Shown: positions 42,933-51,876, counted from the first letter of the stretch. The stretch is DNA of 64,000 nt from Sulfuritalea sp. (GCA_016710465.1 JADJVS010000014.1:1426001-1490000), one strand, 5' to 3'. Program-made: numbers and translations. The notes: generated from the letters alone by a model not told the origin.

Positions 42933-44443
42933 GCGGCATCCTGGTTGCGGGTGAATTCGAAGACCTCGACGCTCGATGTTTCGATCAGATTGCGATGGGG
43001 CATGCATTCGGCAACCTGAAGGTGGCCGTCCGTCTCCTGCAGCAGGGTGAAGGGCCGCGCATTGTAGTCGCCGCGCCCGGCAAGGATGGATTCCGCGCGA
43101 TTGATATTCGGTAGTGCGGGCAGGAGCAGGGCCGGTACCGGTGGCTCGGAATTGCGGTGGTTCAGGGCCTGAATGCGGACCGGAGTTGCCGAAGGCGACA
43201 TGACCTCCAGTCCCATTTCAACGTGCATGCTGTTTCTGCTGCGCGCCCAGCGCACCAGGCAGATCTGCCACGCGGCGCCCGGGCCGGTGCGCAAACCGAC
43301 GGCACAGCCGGGCACGATTCCGCTGGCTGCTCCGATGACGTGGACCAGGGCGTAGCCGGCGGGGCTGTCATTGAGCACCGTCCAGTCACTGTAGGTCAGT
43401 TCGCAGACGGTGGCGTCGGGCTCGGTTCCCGGCTCGCTGGTCAGGGCGCTCCACAGCGAACTGAGTTGCGTGCAGATTTCCACCTCCAGCGATTGCGGTC
43501 GCCGGTTGAAATTGCGCCGACGAGGCGCGGTCCAGTGCTGGCGCGCCCGTTCCAGGGCATTGCGATAGTCGGCTCCGGCTGCCTGCAGTGGCAGGCCCAG
43601 CGAGCGCGGTGGCGCGCCTTCATGCAATTGGTCGAGATCACGCGCGGCCTGCCGGGCCAGATCGCCAAAGCGGATATACAGGCATTCCTCTTCCTGCGGC
43701 TGCATGCGTTCGAGCGGGACCGGGGGCTGGTCAAGGCCGCGCGACAACCAATACCAGTCGCCCGGCGCCTCCGGGGCGATGGGATCGAGACGTACCTCGG
43801 CGCCGTGGGTTTCGAGATACTCGGCCAGGAACACGATCTCGCGCGGCGTCAAGCCTTCCGGGTGCGCAGCCGTCAATGCCAGCATGGCCTTGAGGCGGTT
43901 GTCGATCGCCGTGATCTCGACGGGCAAGGTGGCCGTAGGGTCAGTCGACTCGTGTGCGTAGTGGTACAGCGCCTGCGCATTGCGCCAAAGCCCCATCGGC
44001 GTGGGGATTGCGATCACCAGGAGGGCGAGGAACTGCCGCGAAAGATTGCTCATGCCATTCAGGCAGATTTGGGCACGGCTGCGATTGACGCGGGACAAGG
44101 TTTCAGGATCTGACTCTCTCGCCAGCGCAAGCCAGGCTTCGCCAAGCTCGCCGCGCAGGCCGATCAGGCTCTGAGCCACCGTGCCGAGGGCGAGCGGGAC
44201 CGGCAGTTTCACGTCAAGGAGCAGCGGAATCAGCGCCTGATCGATCCGTTCGGCACGTTCCTGCAACAACTCGTCGATCTTCAGGCGATGCAAGAGCGGC
44301 AAACCGAGACCGCCGATCGTGGCGACGTGATGGCGCAAGGGCACCAGATCCAGCAGCGGATCGTCCGGTTTGGGTTCGGCGAGCCAGTCCAGGGCCAACT
44401 GCAGTTGCGGGGTGGGCTGGGTAGTCGTCGGTCTGCGGCGCAT
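42929..44443 (-). CDS. large conserved hypothetical protein, possible PilZ-like C-terminus
   Basis: A 504-residue cytoplasmic protein that I do not recognise. The N-terminal 330 residues look helical, with several RAxxxLxxL-type repeats and no motif. The last 170 residues have alternating strands (TVCELTYSDWTVLNDSPAGYALVHV, CAVGLRTGPGAAWQICLVRWAR, both listed by their ends) that could form a beta-barrel like PilZ, but the RxxxR and D/NxSxxG c-di-GMP motifs are not clear. No signal or membrane segment. ATG 44443 (MRRRPTT) is chosen; the frame upstream is not protein-like. Confidence 0.6.
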   Translation of the reverse strand: MRRRPTTTQPTPQLQLALDWLAEPKPDDPLLDLVPLRHHVATIGGLGLPLLHRLKIDELLQERAERIDQALIPLLLDVKLPVPLALGTVAQSLIGLRGELGEAWLALARESDPETLSRVNRSRAQICLNGMSNLSRQFLALLVIAIPTPMGLWRNAQALYHYAHESTDPTATLPVEITAIDNRLKAMLALTAAHPEGLTPREIVFLAEYLETHGAEVRLDPIAPEAPGDWYWLSRGLDQPPVPLERMQPQEEECLYIRFGDLARQAARDLDQLHEGAPPRSLGLPLQAAGADYRNALERARQHWTAPRRRNFNRRPQSLEVEICTQLSSLWSALTSEPGTEPDATVCELTYSDWTVLNDSPAGYALVHVIGAASGIVPGCAVGLRTGPGAAWQICLVRWARSRNSMHVEMGLEVMSPSATPVRIQALNHRNSEPPVPALLLPALPNINRAESILAGRGDYNARPFTLLQETDGHLQVAECMPHRNLIETSSVEVFEFTRNQDAA

Positions 44444-44550
44444 GAGGGCTTGGGGATGGCCGGTGGTGATGGATGATTCTAGTGGAATCCGGCGGCAAAA
44501 TCGCCCGCTTTGAAGTCGGTCGGTTGATCCCCGCCGGATCGTCAACGGCC

Positions 44551-44579
44551 TTGTTTTATCCGGGCTTTTCAAATAAAAT
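44551..44579 (+). promoter_or_regulatory. sigma-70 promoter of the rpsP-rimM-trmD-rplS operon
   Basis: TTGTTT (44551-44556), a 17-base spacer and TAAAAT (44574-44579) lie 31 bases before the rpsP ATG. Spacing and sequence are close to consensus. Confidence 0.65.
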
Positions 44580-44610
44580 CGCCGGCTTTCCCGCATTTCA
44601 AGAGAACACC

Positions 44611-44862
44611 ATGGTCGTTATCCGTCTTGCACGCAGCGGTGCCAAGAAGCGCCCCTTCTTCAACATGGTGGTTGCCGATTCGCGCAACCGCCGCGATGGT
44701 CGCTTCATCGAGCGCATTGGTTACTACAACCCGGTGGCTGCCGCCAACGAGCAGGGGCTCGTGATCAATACCGAACGCCTGAGCTACTGGCAGCAGAACG
44801 GCGCCCAGTTGTCGCCGACCGCCGCTCGCCTGGTGAAGCAGGCCGCGACCAAGGCCGCTTGA
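44611..44862 (+). CDS. rpsP: 30S ribosomal protein S16
   Basis: An 83-residue primary rRNA-binding protein of the small subunit. MVVIRLARSGAKKRPFFNMVVADSR and DGRFIERIGYYNP are the family signature (listed by their starts). ATG 44611 gives the standard length; the frame upstream is open but unrelated. It is the first gene of a conserved operon with rimM, trmD and rplS, which couples ribosome assembly to tRNA modification. The rimM start follows four bases after its stop. Confidence 0.97.
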   Translation: MVVIRLARSGAKKRPFFNMVVADSRNRRDGRFIERIGYYNPVAAANEQGLVINTERLSYWQQNGAQLSPTAARLVKQAATKAA

Positions 44863-44866
44863 TCGC

Positions 44867-45373
44867 ATGATCGTTCTGGGGCGCGTCGTCGCCCCGTTCG
44901 GTGTTCATGGCTGGCTGCGGGTCCACGCTTTCGGCGACGACCCCGAGGCTTGGAAGCAAATGCGCCAGATCTGGATTTCGGACGACGCCGAGGCGCCAGC
45001 CGAGCGATGGGTGGTGCATGAACTGGCGGGGCTGCGCCGACATGGTGACGGAGTCGTCGCGAAGCTTGCCGGCATCGATGATCGTGACGCATCCGAAGCA
45101 TTGGGCAGTTGTTTCATCGGCGCACCGCGCGACGCATTGCCGGCACCGAAGCAGGATGAATATTATTGGGCGGACCTGGTCGGCCTGGACGTCGTGAATC
45201 TGCTGGATCAATCCTTGGGGCGCGTCGAGTCCCTGATCGAAACCGGCGCGAATCAGGTGCTGGTGGCAAGGGATGGCGAGCGGGAAAGATTGTTGCCTTT
45301 CATTGCCTCGGTAGTGAAGCAAGTGGATGTGCCGGGGCGGCGGATCCGCGTGGACTGGGGCAGCGACTGGTGA
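44867..45373 (+). CDS. rimM: ribosome maturation factor RimM
   Basis: A 168-residue factor that helps assemble the 30S head around S19. The N-terminal domain has MIVLGRVVAPFGVHGWLRVHAF, with the conserved GVHGWL-type G-x-x-G-x-L motif. The C-terminal PRC-barrel domain begins near residue 95 (DEYYWADLVGLDVVN). Its stop overlaps the trmD GTG start. Confidence 0.95.
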   Translation: MIVLGRVVAPFGVHGWLRVHAFGDDPEAWKQMRQIWISDDAEAPAERWVVHELAGLRRHGDGVVAKLAGIDDRDASEALGSCFIGAPRDALPAPKQDEYYWADLVGLDVVNLLDQSLGRVESLIETGANQVLVARDGERERLLPFIASVVKQVDVPGRRIRVDWGSDW

Positions 45374-46113
45374 GCCTGCGCTTCGACGTGATCACGCTGT
45401 TTCCCGAGATGTTTGCCGCGCTGACGGCCTCGGGTATTACGCGCCGGGCATTGGAGCGGGGCTTGTGGCAATTGACGTGCTGGAATCCGCGGCAATGGAC
45501 CGAGGATGCGCACCGCACGGTGGACGATCGGCCTTACGGCGGCGGTCCGGGCATGGTGATGATGGCCTCGCCGCTGGAGCAGGCGATAGCGGCGGCGAAA
45601 GTCGGCGCTGGTGGTACGGCGAAAGTGATCTACCTTTCGCCGCAGGGTGCGCGGATCGGGCAGGAGCGGGTTGCGCAACTGGCGGCGGGAGACGGGGCGA
45701 TCCTGTTGTGCGGTCGCTATGAAGGCATCGACGAGCGGGTGATCGAGCGTTGCGTGGATGAAGAATTATCGCTGGGCGATTTTGTCTTGTCCGGTGGTGA
45801 GTTGGCGGCAATGGCGCTGATGGATGCCTGCATCCGGCAACTGCCGGGGGCGCTGAACGACGATTTGTCGGCGGTCGAAGATTCCTTCGTCGCCGGCCTG
45901 CTGGACTGTCCGCATTTCACGCGGCCGGAGTTGTATGAAGGAATGAGGGTGCCGGAGGTGTTGTTGTCCGGCAACCATGAGGCAATCCGCCGCTGGCGTT
46001 TGAAACAGGCGCTCGGACGGACATGGCAACGGCGCCCGGATCTGATCAAGGCGCGGGTATTGAGCAGTGAAGAGGCCAAGCTGCTGGCGGAATTCCAGCG
46101 CGAGGCAAATTAG
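45370..46113 (+). CDS. trmD: tRNA (guanosine(37)-N1)-methyltransferase TrmD
   Basis: A 247-residue knotted SPOUT enzyme that methylates G37 to prevent frameshifting. FDVITLFPEMFAAL at the start, PYGGGPGMVMMASPLEQAI (near 58), VIYLSPQGARIGQERV (near 88) and the knot LLCGRYEGIDERVIERCVDEELSLGDFVLSGGE (near 115; named by its ends) are conserved. GTG 45370 overlaps the rimM stop. Residues near 80-88 (KVGAGGTAKV) come from a dispersed 25-base repeat copy in a variable loop. Confidence 0.96.
   Translation: MSLRFDVITLFPEMFAALTASGITRRALERGLWQLTCWNPRQWTEDAHRTVDDRPYGGGPGMVMMASPLEQAIAAAKVGAGGTAKVIYLSPQGARIGQERVAQLAAGDGAILLCGRYEGIDERVIERCVDEELSLGDFVLSGGELAAMALMDACIRQLPGALNDDLSAVEDSFVAGLLDCPHFTRPELYEGMRVPEVLLSGNHEAIRRWRLKQALGRTWQRRPDLIKARVLSSEEAKLLAEFQREAN
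45600..45624 (+). repeat. dispersed 25-base repeat, copy 5 (short form)
   Basis: AGTCGGCGCTGG, then TGGT, then ACGGCGAAA. Sense orientation in trmD, encoding VGAGGTAKV in a variable loop. Confidence 0.6.
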
Positions 46114-46117
46114 AAAC

Positions 46118-46153
46118 TGCGCGCATCAGGATCGCGATCCTGCTCTGCGCGCA
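46118..46153 (+). promoter_or_regulatory. nested hairpin leader before rplS
   Basis: A 16-base perfect palindrome (CAGGATCG/CGATCCTG, 46127-46142) is nested inside a 7-bp outer stem (TGCGCGC 46118-46124 with GCGCGCA 46147-46153). It fills the trmD-rplS gap, ending 44 bases before rplS. It could be an mRNA-processing or translational-control site that separates L19 output from TrmD. Confidence 0.55.
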
Positions 46154-46197
46154 CGGTTGGCGGGACGTTTCCGCAGCCATCAACAATGGAGTGCAGC

Positions 46198-46560
46198 ATG
46201 GATCTGATCAAGCAGTTGGAAAAAGAAGAAATCGAACGTCTCGGCAAGAACGTGCCCGAGTTCGCGCCTGGCGACACCGTGATCGTCAACGTGAATGTCG
46301 TCGAAGGCGACCGCAAGCGTGTCCAGGCCTTCGAAGGCGTGGTCATCGCCAAGCGCAATCGCGGCCTCAATTCCAATTTCATCGTGCGCAAGATTTCCTC
46401 GGGCGAGGGCGTCGAGCGTACCTTCCAGACCTACTCGCCGCTGATCGCCAGCATCGAGATCAAGCGTCGCGGTGACGTGCGCCGCGCCAAGCTCTACTAC
46501 CTGCGCGATCGCTCCGGCAAGTCGGCGCGGATCAAGGAGAAGCTCACCCGCAAGGCCTGA
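46198..46560 (+). CDS. rplS: 50S ribosomal protein L19
   Basis: A 120-residue protein at the subunit interface. MDLIKQLEKEEIERLGKNVPEFAPGDTV, RVQAFEGVVIAKRNRGLNSNF and RRGDVRRAKLYYLRDRSGKSARIKE match L19 (listed by start and end). ATG 46198 with GGAG 9 bases upstream is used. It ends the operon and is followed by a strong hairpin. Confidence 0.97.
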   Translation: MDLIKQLEKEEIERLGKNVPEFAPGDTVIVNVNVVEGDRKRVQAFEGVVIAKRNRGLNSNFIVRKISSGEGVERTFQTYSPLIASIEIKRRGDVRRAKLYYLRDRSGKSARIKEKLTRKA

Positions 46561-46571
46561 TCAACGATCTT

Positions 46572-46620
46572 CAAAGCAAAACGGGCCGCCCGGTGGAAAC
46601 CGGGCGGCCCGTTTGCTTTG
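46572..46620. terminator. bidirectional terminator between rplS and folE2
   Basis: A long inverted repeat (46572-46594 with 46599-46620) has a GC-rich core ACGGGCCGCCCGGT, a 4-base loop and A/T-rich outer arms (CAAAGCAAA and TTTGCTTTG) with one bulge. The A/T arms give a T-run on both strands, so it fits the convergent rplS and folE2 genes. Confidence 0.88.
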
Positions 46621-46632
46621 GCGTTCAACCGT

Positions 46633-47442
46633 TCAGTAGCGCTTCTTGTTGCACTCGATCAGCGCGTAGGCCGAGTGGTTGTGGATGGATTCGAAGTTTT
46701 CGCTTTCCACCACGTAGGCATCGATGCGCGGATCGGCATTGAGGGCGCCGGCGACATCGCGCACCAGGTCCTCGACGAACTTCGGATTGTCGTAGGCGCG
46801 CTCGGTGACGTATTTCTCGTCGGGGCGCTTGAGCAGGCCGTAGAGCTCGCAGGAGGCCTGGGTCTCCGCCATGCGCACGATGTCCTCGATCCAGACCAGT
46901 TGATTGGTGGTGGCGCTGATGGTGACGTGGGAGCGCTGGTTGTGCGCGCCGCGATCGGAGATCTTCTTCGAACAGGGGCACAGGCTGGTGACCGGGACCA
47001 CAACCTTGATGGTTTGCCGGTAGTGGCCGCCGGCGACGATTTCGCCGATGAAGGTGACCTCGTAATCCATCAGGCTCCGCACGCCGGACACCGGGGCGAC
47101 CTTGTTGATGAAGTAGGGAAAATTCATCTCCAGGTGGCCGGTTTCGGCCTCCAGGCGAGCGACCATTTCACGCAGCATGGTCTCGAAGCTTTCGACCGAG
47201 ATTTCCTCGTCGTGCGAATTGAGGATCTCGACGAAGCGCGACATGTGCGTGCCCTTGAAGTTGTGCGGCAGGCCGACATACATGTTGAAGGTGGCAATGG
47301 TGTGGCGCACGCCGCCGCTCTTGTCCAACACCTTGAAGGGATGGCGGATGTCCTTGATGCCGACCTTGTTGATCGGCAACTGGCGTGAATCTTCGCTGGC
47401 CTGGACGTCGGCGATGGGTTTCTGCTGGGTGGTGGTGGCCAT
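46633..47442 (-). CDS. folE2: GTP cyclohydrolase FolE2
   Basis: A 269-residue type IB GTP cyclohydrolase, first enzyme of folate and queuosine synthesis, usable with metals other than zinc. GVRSLMDYEVTFIGEIVAGG (near residue 120), VVPVTSLCPCSKKISDRGAHNQRSHV (near 150, named by its ends) with the catalytic Cys, and HNHSAYALIE at the end are conserved. Because queA and tgt also lie in the window, it may supply preQ1 precursors. It follows a 66-base gap after dxs on the same strand. Confidence 0.94.
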   Translation of the reverse strand: MATTTQQKPIADVQASEDSRQLPINKVGIKDIRHPFKVLDKSGGVRHTIATFNMYVGLPHNFKGTHMSRFVEILNSHDEEISVESFETMLREMVARLEAETGHLEMNFPYFINKVAPVSGVRSLMDYEVTFIGEIVAGGHYRQTIKVVVPVTSLCPCSKKISDRGAHNQRSHVTISATTNQLVWIEDIVRMAETQASCELYGLLKRPDEKYVTERAYDNPKFVEDLVRDVAGALNADPRIDAYVVESENFESIHNHSAYALIECNKKRY

Positions 47443-47508
47443 GGGGTCTGCTTTGCGTGATCGGGTCGAGCGTGGAGAATGAACTATACCATTAGCCGAC
47501 GAATTTAC

Positions 47509-49371
47509 TCAACTATTGACCATGGCAGCCAGCCGGGCATTGACGCTGCGTTCGATGCCGCTGGCGTCGAGGCCAAGTTCGCCCAGCAGCAAGGCCGTGT
47601 CGCCGTGGTCGACAAAGTGGTCAGGTAAGCCCAGTCTTTGCAGCGGGACGCCGAGCCCAGCGTTTTCCAGCGCCCGAGCCACTTCGGCGCCGGCGCCGCC
47701 GATCAGCGCATTTTCCTCGATGGTGACCAGAAGCTCGTGTTCTGCCGCCAATTGAGCGACCAGGGCGGCATCGATGGGTTTGACGAAGCGCATGTTGGCC
47801 ACCGTGGCATCCAGCGCTTCGGCGGCCTTCAAGGCTGGCGCCAGCATGGCGCCGAAGGCGAGCAAGGCGACACGCTTGCCGTGGCGCCGGATTTCGCCCT
47901 TGCCGACCGGCAGCGTCGACAGATCGGGGGCGACCGTGGCGCCGGGGCCGCTGCCGCGCGGGTAGCGGACCGCGCTGGGGCAGTCCAGCGAGTAAGCGGT
48001 CGACAGCATGCGCCGGCATTCGCTTTCATCGCTGGGTGTCATCACCACCATGTTGGGAATGCAGGTGAGGTATGACAGATCGAAGGCACCGTTGTGGGTC
48101 GCACCGTCGGCGCCGACCAGGCCGCCGCGATCGATGGCGAACACCACGGGCAGGTTTTGCAGCGCGATGTCGTGGATCAACTGGTCGTAGGCCCGCTGCA
48201 GGAAGGTCGAGTAGATCGCCACCACCGGCTTCATGCCTTCGCAGGCCAGGCCGCCGGCGAAGGTCACGGCATGCTGTTCGGCAATGCCAACATCGAAATA
48301 GCGCCGAGGAAACTCGCTGGCATAGCGCACCATGCCGGAGCCTTCGCGCATCGCCGGGGTAATGCCGACCAGACGAGCATCCGCCTTGGCCTGATCGCAT
48401 AGCCAGTCGCCGAAGATCTGGGTATAGGTGGGTTTGCCGCCGCCCTTGCCCTGCTCGATGCCATTGGCGGCGTCGAACTTGCTGACACCGTGGTAGAGGA
48501 TCGGATCGGCCTCCGCCAGCTTGTAGCCCTGGCCTTTTTTGGTTATCACATGGAGGAACTGCGGACCATTCAGCTTGCGCAGGTTCTGCAGCGTGGGGAT
48601 CAGGGCATCGAGGTCGTGGCCGTCGATCGGCCCGATGTAGTTGAAGCCGAATTCCTCGAACAGGGTACCCGGCGAAATCATCCCTTTGACATGCTCCTCG
48701 ACGCGGTTGGCGAACTCCAGCGCATTCGGGATCGCGGCCAGCATCTTTTCACCGGCGCGCCGCGCGGCGTTGAAGGTGCCGCCGGAAAGCAGGCGTGCCA
48801 GGTACTTGTTCAGCGCGCCCACCGGCGGCGAGATCGACATGTCATTGTCGTTAAGGATGACCAGCAGGTTGGCGTCGATCACGCCGGCATTGTTGAGCGC
48901 CTCGAAGGCCTGCCCGGCGGACATCGCGCCGTCGCCGATGATGGCGACGACGCGCCTGTCCTCGCCCTTGTTGCGCGCCGCCACCGCCATGCCCAGCGCG
49001 GCCGAAATCGAAGTCGACGAGTGGCCGACGCCGAAGGTGTCGTATTCGCTCTCGCCGCGGCGCGGAAAGCCGGAAACGCCATCCTTCATGCGCAGGCGGT
49101 CCATGCCCGGGCGGCGCCCGGTCAGCGCCTTGTGCGGATAGGTCTGGTGGCCGACATCCCAGACCAGGCGGTCGGCCGGGGTGTCGAAGACATAGTGCAA
49201 GGCCACGGTGAGTTCAACCGTGCCGAGATTCGAGGACAAATGGCCCCCGGTCCTGGATACCGATTCAACGATGAAGGCGCGCAGTTCCTCGGCCAGTTGT
49301 GGCAGGGCCTCGCGGTCCATGCGGCGCAGGTCGGCCGGCGATAGGACTCGGTCAAGCAGCAGGAAGGTCAT
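47509..49371 (-). CDS. dxs: 1-deoxy-D-xylulose-5-phosphate synthase
   Basis: A 620-residue ThDP enzyme joining pyruvate and glyceraldehyde-3-phosphate, the first step of the MEP isoprenoid pathway. LGTVELTVALHYVFDTP (near 48), VGHQTYPHKALTGR with its His (near 73), IGDGAMSAGQAFEALNNAG with the ThDP motif (near 145) and the pyrimidine-domain DRGGLVGADGATHNGAFDLSYL (near 410; named by its ends) are intact. The first base of its ATG is the last base of the ispA stop (TGATG), fitting the usual xseB-ispA-dxs operon. Confidence 0.97.
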   Translation of the reverse strand: MTFLLLDRVLSPADLRRMDREALPQLAEELRAFIVESVSRTGGHLSSNLGTVELTVALHYVFDTPADRLVWDVGHQTYPHKALTGRRPGMDRLRMKDGVSGFPRRGESEYDTFGVGHSSTSISAALGMAVAARNKGEDRRVVAIIGDGAMSAGQAFEALNNAGVIDANLLVILNDNDMSISPPVGALNKYLARLLSGGTFNAARRAGEKMLAAIPNALEFANRVEEHVKGMISPGTLFEEFGFNYIGPIDGHDLDALIPTLQNLRKLNGPQFLHVITKKGQGYKLAEADPILYHGVSKFDAANGIEQGKGGGKPTYTQIFGDWLCDQAKADARLVGITPAMREGSGMVRYASEFPRRYFDVGIAEQHAVTFAGGLACEGMKPVVAIYSTFLQRAYDQLIHDIALQNLPVVFAIDRGGLVGADGATHNGAFDLSYLTCIPNMVVMTPSDESECRRMLSTAYSLDCPSAVRYPRGSGPGATVAPDLSTLPVGKGEIRRHGKRVALLAFGAMLAPALKAAEALDATVANMRFVKPIDAALVAQLAAEHELLVTIEENALIGGAGAEVARALENAGLGVPLQRLGLPDHFVDHGDTALLLGELGLDASGIERSVNARLAAMVNS

Positions 49372-50255
49372 CAGAAGGTCCGGTCGACGATGAAGTCGGC
49401 GAGTTCGTGCAGGCGTGACGCGGAAGCGCCGAACGACGACAGCGCGTCATGTGCTTCCTGGCGCAGGTTGCCGGCGAGGAATTTGGCTTCCTTGACGCCT
49501 AGGATGTTGACATAGGTCGGCTTGTTCTGGGCCGCATCCTTGCCCGCCGTCTTGCCCAGGGTTTCACTGCTGGCTTCGGCGTCGAGGATGTCGTCCACGA
49601 CCTGGAACAGCAGGCCGATGCGATTGGCGTAATGCCCGAGGCGCTCCAGCGCCTCGGGCGGCGCCTTGCCGCAATGCGCGCCGAGCAAGGCCGCCGCGCG
49701 AATCAGCGCACCGGTCTTGTGGATGTGCATGAATTCAAGCGCGCCGATGTCGAGCTGCAGCCCGACCGAGGCCAGATCGATGGCCTGTCCGCCGGCCATC
49801 CCGCGCGAGCCCGATGCCGTGGCAAGCAGCGCCAGCATTTCCAGTTGGCGCGCCGCCGAGACGCCCGGAAGGCGCGCGGCAAGCTTCTGGAACGCCAGGG
49901 TTTGCAGGGCGTCACCGACCAGCAGGGCGGTCGCCTCGTCGTATGCGACATGACAACTGGGCTTGCCGCGGCGCATGTCGTCATCGTCCATGCAAGGCAT
50001 GTCGTCATGGACCAGGGAATAGGCGTGGATCAGCTCGACGGCCGCCGCCGGGGCGTCAAGGTCTTCGGCGGGCGCGCCGAATATCGATCCGGCAGCGTGA
50101 CAAAGCAGCGGACGTATGCGCTTGCCGCCGCCAAGGACGGCGTAACGCATGGCCTGGTGCAGGCGCGCCGGCGCAATGTCGGCGCCGGGCAGGGTGGCTT
50201 CGAGAGCCGATTCCGCGCGCTGCTGGATGCTCGCCATCCAGGAAGGGAAATCCAT
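49371..50255 (-). CDS. ispA: farnesyl diphosphate synthase (geranyltranstransferase)
   Basis: A 294-residue short-chain prenyl transferase. The first aspartate-rich motif is DDMPCMDDDDMRRG (near residue 86) and the second is VVDDILD (near 220). VLGGGKRIRPLL (near 38) binds the substrate diphosphate. Residues before the first motif set chain length, consistent with C15 product. It lies 6 bases downstream of xseB and supplies farnesyl diphosphate for quinones and undecaprenyl phosphate. Confidence 0.95.
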   Translation of the reverse strand: MDFPSWMASIQQRAESALEATLPGADIAPARLHQAMRYAVLGGGKRIRPLLCHAAGSIFGAPAEDLDAPAAAVELIHAYSLVHDDMPCMDDDDMRRGKPSCHVAYDEATALLVGDALQTLAFQKLAARLPGVSAARQLEMLALLATASGSRGMAGGQAIDLASVGLQLDIGALEFMHIHKTGALIRAAALLGAHCGKAPPEALERLGHYANRIGLLFQVVDDILDAEASSETLGKTAGKDAAQNKPTYVNILGVKEAKFLAGNLRQEAHDALSSFGASASRLHELADFIVDRTF

Positions 50256-50261
50256 CGCCGT

Positions 50262-50546
50262 TCAGCCTTCCGGGTTGTCCGTCGCCGCGCCGCGTGCCGG
50301 ATCAAAATCGCGCAGCTCGCCACCTTCGAGGACGCGGATCTGCTGTTCCGCGGCGTCGAGCGTGGCGCGGCACTGGCACAGCAGTTCCATGCCGCGCCTG
50401 TAGGCGTCGAGCGACTCCTGAAGTGGCATCTGCCCGGCCTCCATGGCCGCGACGATGCCCTCCAGTTCCGCGAGCGCGCGTTCGAAGGAAGGAGCGGCCG
50501 GATCAGTCGTGGCGGCGTTTGCAACAGTGTCTGGCGAATTGGCCAT
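50262..50546 (-). CDS. xseB: exodeoxyribonuclease VII small subunit
   Basis: A 94-residue helical subunit that binds XseA to form the single-strand exonuclease. SFERALAELEGIVAAMEAGQMPLQESLDAYRRGMELLCQCRATLDAAEQQI (named by its ends) is the two-helix family core. ATG 50546 (MANSPD) is chosen; the longer frame upstream is poor. It is the first gene of the xseB-ispA-dxs group. Confidence 0.93.
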   Translation of the reverse strand: MANSPDTVANAATTDPAAPSFERALAELEGIVAAMEAGQMPLQESLDAYRRGMELLCQCRATLDAAEQQIRVLEGGELRDFDPARGAATDNPEG

Positions 50547-50555
50547 GAGTGAAGC

Positions 50556-50604
50556 CCAGGCCGGAAAGTGTGACCAGCGACCAGGCCGGAAAGCGTAACC
50601 AGCG
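50556..50604. repeat. tandem duplication of a 24-base unit
   Basis: Two copies of a unit beginning CCAGGCCGGAAAG (50556-50579 and 50581-50604) differ at two positions and are one base apart. They lie in the 207-base divergent gap between xseB and the Rieske gene, close to the xseB start. The rest of the gap holds AT-rich sequence with GGGCTTTCAGCCC (a small hairpin) and a TAAAAT element near 50655. Confidence 0.75.
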
Positions 50605-50753
50605 GCGTGAAAAACCATAAAAATAGCCTAAGGTGCGCCTTCCGGTCAAATTGGATAAAATGATCGCCTCGCTAAAAGCGTTGTTTTACGGGCTTTCAGC
50701 CCCATTCCTTTCATTTCCGGTTTCCGGGTAAAACTTCTTGGAGGTTGGGAATC

Positions 50754-51854
50754 ATGTCCGATGTCGGCGCCCGCGCACTGCTCCAGCCGGGCAAGTCGCA
50801 ATTACCGGTTGAGTGGTATTTCGACGAAAAGCTTTTTGAGCAGGAGAAAAAGCTGATCTTCGATGCCGGACCGGGCTATGTCGGGCACGAATTGATGGCA
50901 CCGGAGGTGCATGACTACCGTTCCCAGGAATGGAACGACCATGCCCGGCTGCTGACGCGCCAGCCGGACGGCTTTTTCGAGATGTCCAATGTCTGCCGCC
51001 ATCGCCAGGCGATCATGCTGCAGGGCTCGGGCAACGCGAAGAACATCGTCTGTCCGATCCACCGCTGGACCTACGATTCCGCCGGTGAACTGATCGGCGC
51101 GCCGCATTTTCCGGCCAACCCCTGCCTCAATCTGGCCAAGCAAAAGCTGGAATACTGGCAGGGCCTGCTATTCAAGGGACCACGGTCGGCCAATGCGGAT
51201 CTTGCCGGAATGAAAGTGGCGGGCGAGCTGAAGTTCGACGGCTACAAGCTGGACCACGTCGAACTGCATCCCTGCAACTACAACTGGAAGACTTTCATCG
51301 AGGTCTACCTCGAGGACTACCACGTCGTGCCCTATCACCCGGGACTGGGCAGCTTCGTCACCTGCGACGACCTGACGTGGCAGTTCGGCGACTGGTACTC
51401 GGTGCAGCGCGTCGGCATCACCTCGCTGGCCAAGCCCGGTTCGGCTACTTACCAGCAGTGGCACCGGGCAGTGCTCGACTACTACAACGGCCAGTTGCCG
51501 CCGCACGGCGCGATCTGGCTCACCTATTACCCGAACATCATGGTCGAGTGGTATCCCCATGTGCTGGTGGTGTCCACCCTGATTCCGCAGGATGTCGATC
51601 GCACCATGAACGTGGTCGAGTTCTACTACCCGGAGGACATCGCGCTGTTCGAGCCCGAATTCATCAAGGCCGAGCAGGCGGCGTACATGGAAACCGCCAT
51701 CGAGGACGACGACATCGGCGAGCGCATGGATCGCGGCCGTCGCGCGCTGATGAAGCAGGGACGCAGCGAAGTCGGGCCCTACCAGTCGCCGATGGAAGAC
51801 GGCATGCAGCACTTCCACGAGTTTTATCGGCGCGTCATGGCCGGACATCTTTGA
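50754..51854 (+). CDS. aromatic ring-hydroxylating oxygenase, alpha subunit (Rieske type)
   Basis: A 366-residue Rieske non-haem iron oxygenase. The Rieske ligands are in NVCRHRQAIMLQ and VCPIHRWTY (C-x-H near residue 83 and C-x-x-H near 102). The catalytic domain has NWKTFIEVYLEDYHVVPYHPG (near residue 180), with two His iron ligands, and a later Asp in the C-terminal third. It resembles choline-monooxygenase and SRPBCC-type oxygenases. No beta subunit, ferredoxin or reductase is adjacent, so it probably uses a distant electron donor. A ribosome site GGAGG lies before the ATG (50754). Confidence 0.88.
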   Translation: MSDVGARALLQPGKSQLPVEWYFDEKLFEQEKKLIFDAGPGYVGHELMAPEVHDYRSQEWNDHARLLTRQPDGFFEMSNVCRHRQAIMLQGSGNAKNIVCPIHRWTYDSAGELIGAPHFPANPCLNLAKQKLEYWQGLLFKGPRSANADLAGMKVAGELKFDGYKLDHVELHPCNYNWKTFIEVYLEDYHVVPYHPGLGSFVTCDDLTWQFGDWYSVQRVGITSLAKPGSATYQQWHRAVLDYYNGQLPPHGAIWLTYYPNIMVEWYPHVLVVSTLIPQDVDRTMNVVEFYYPEDIALFEPEFIKAEQAAYMETAIEDDDIGERMDRGRRALMKQGRSEVGPYQSPMEDGMQHFHEFYRRVMAGHL

Positions 51855-51876
51855 CCCTGTAAGGGATGCCAACAGG

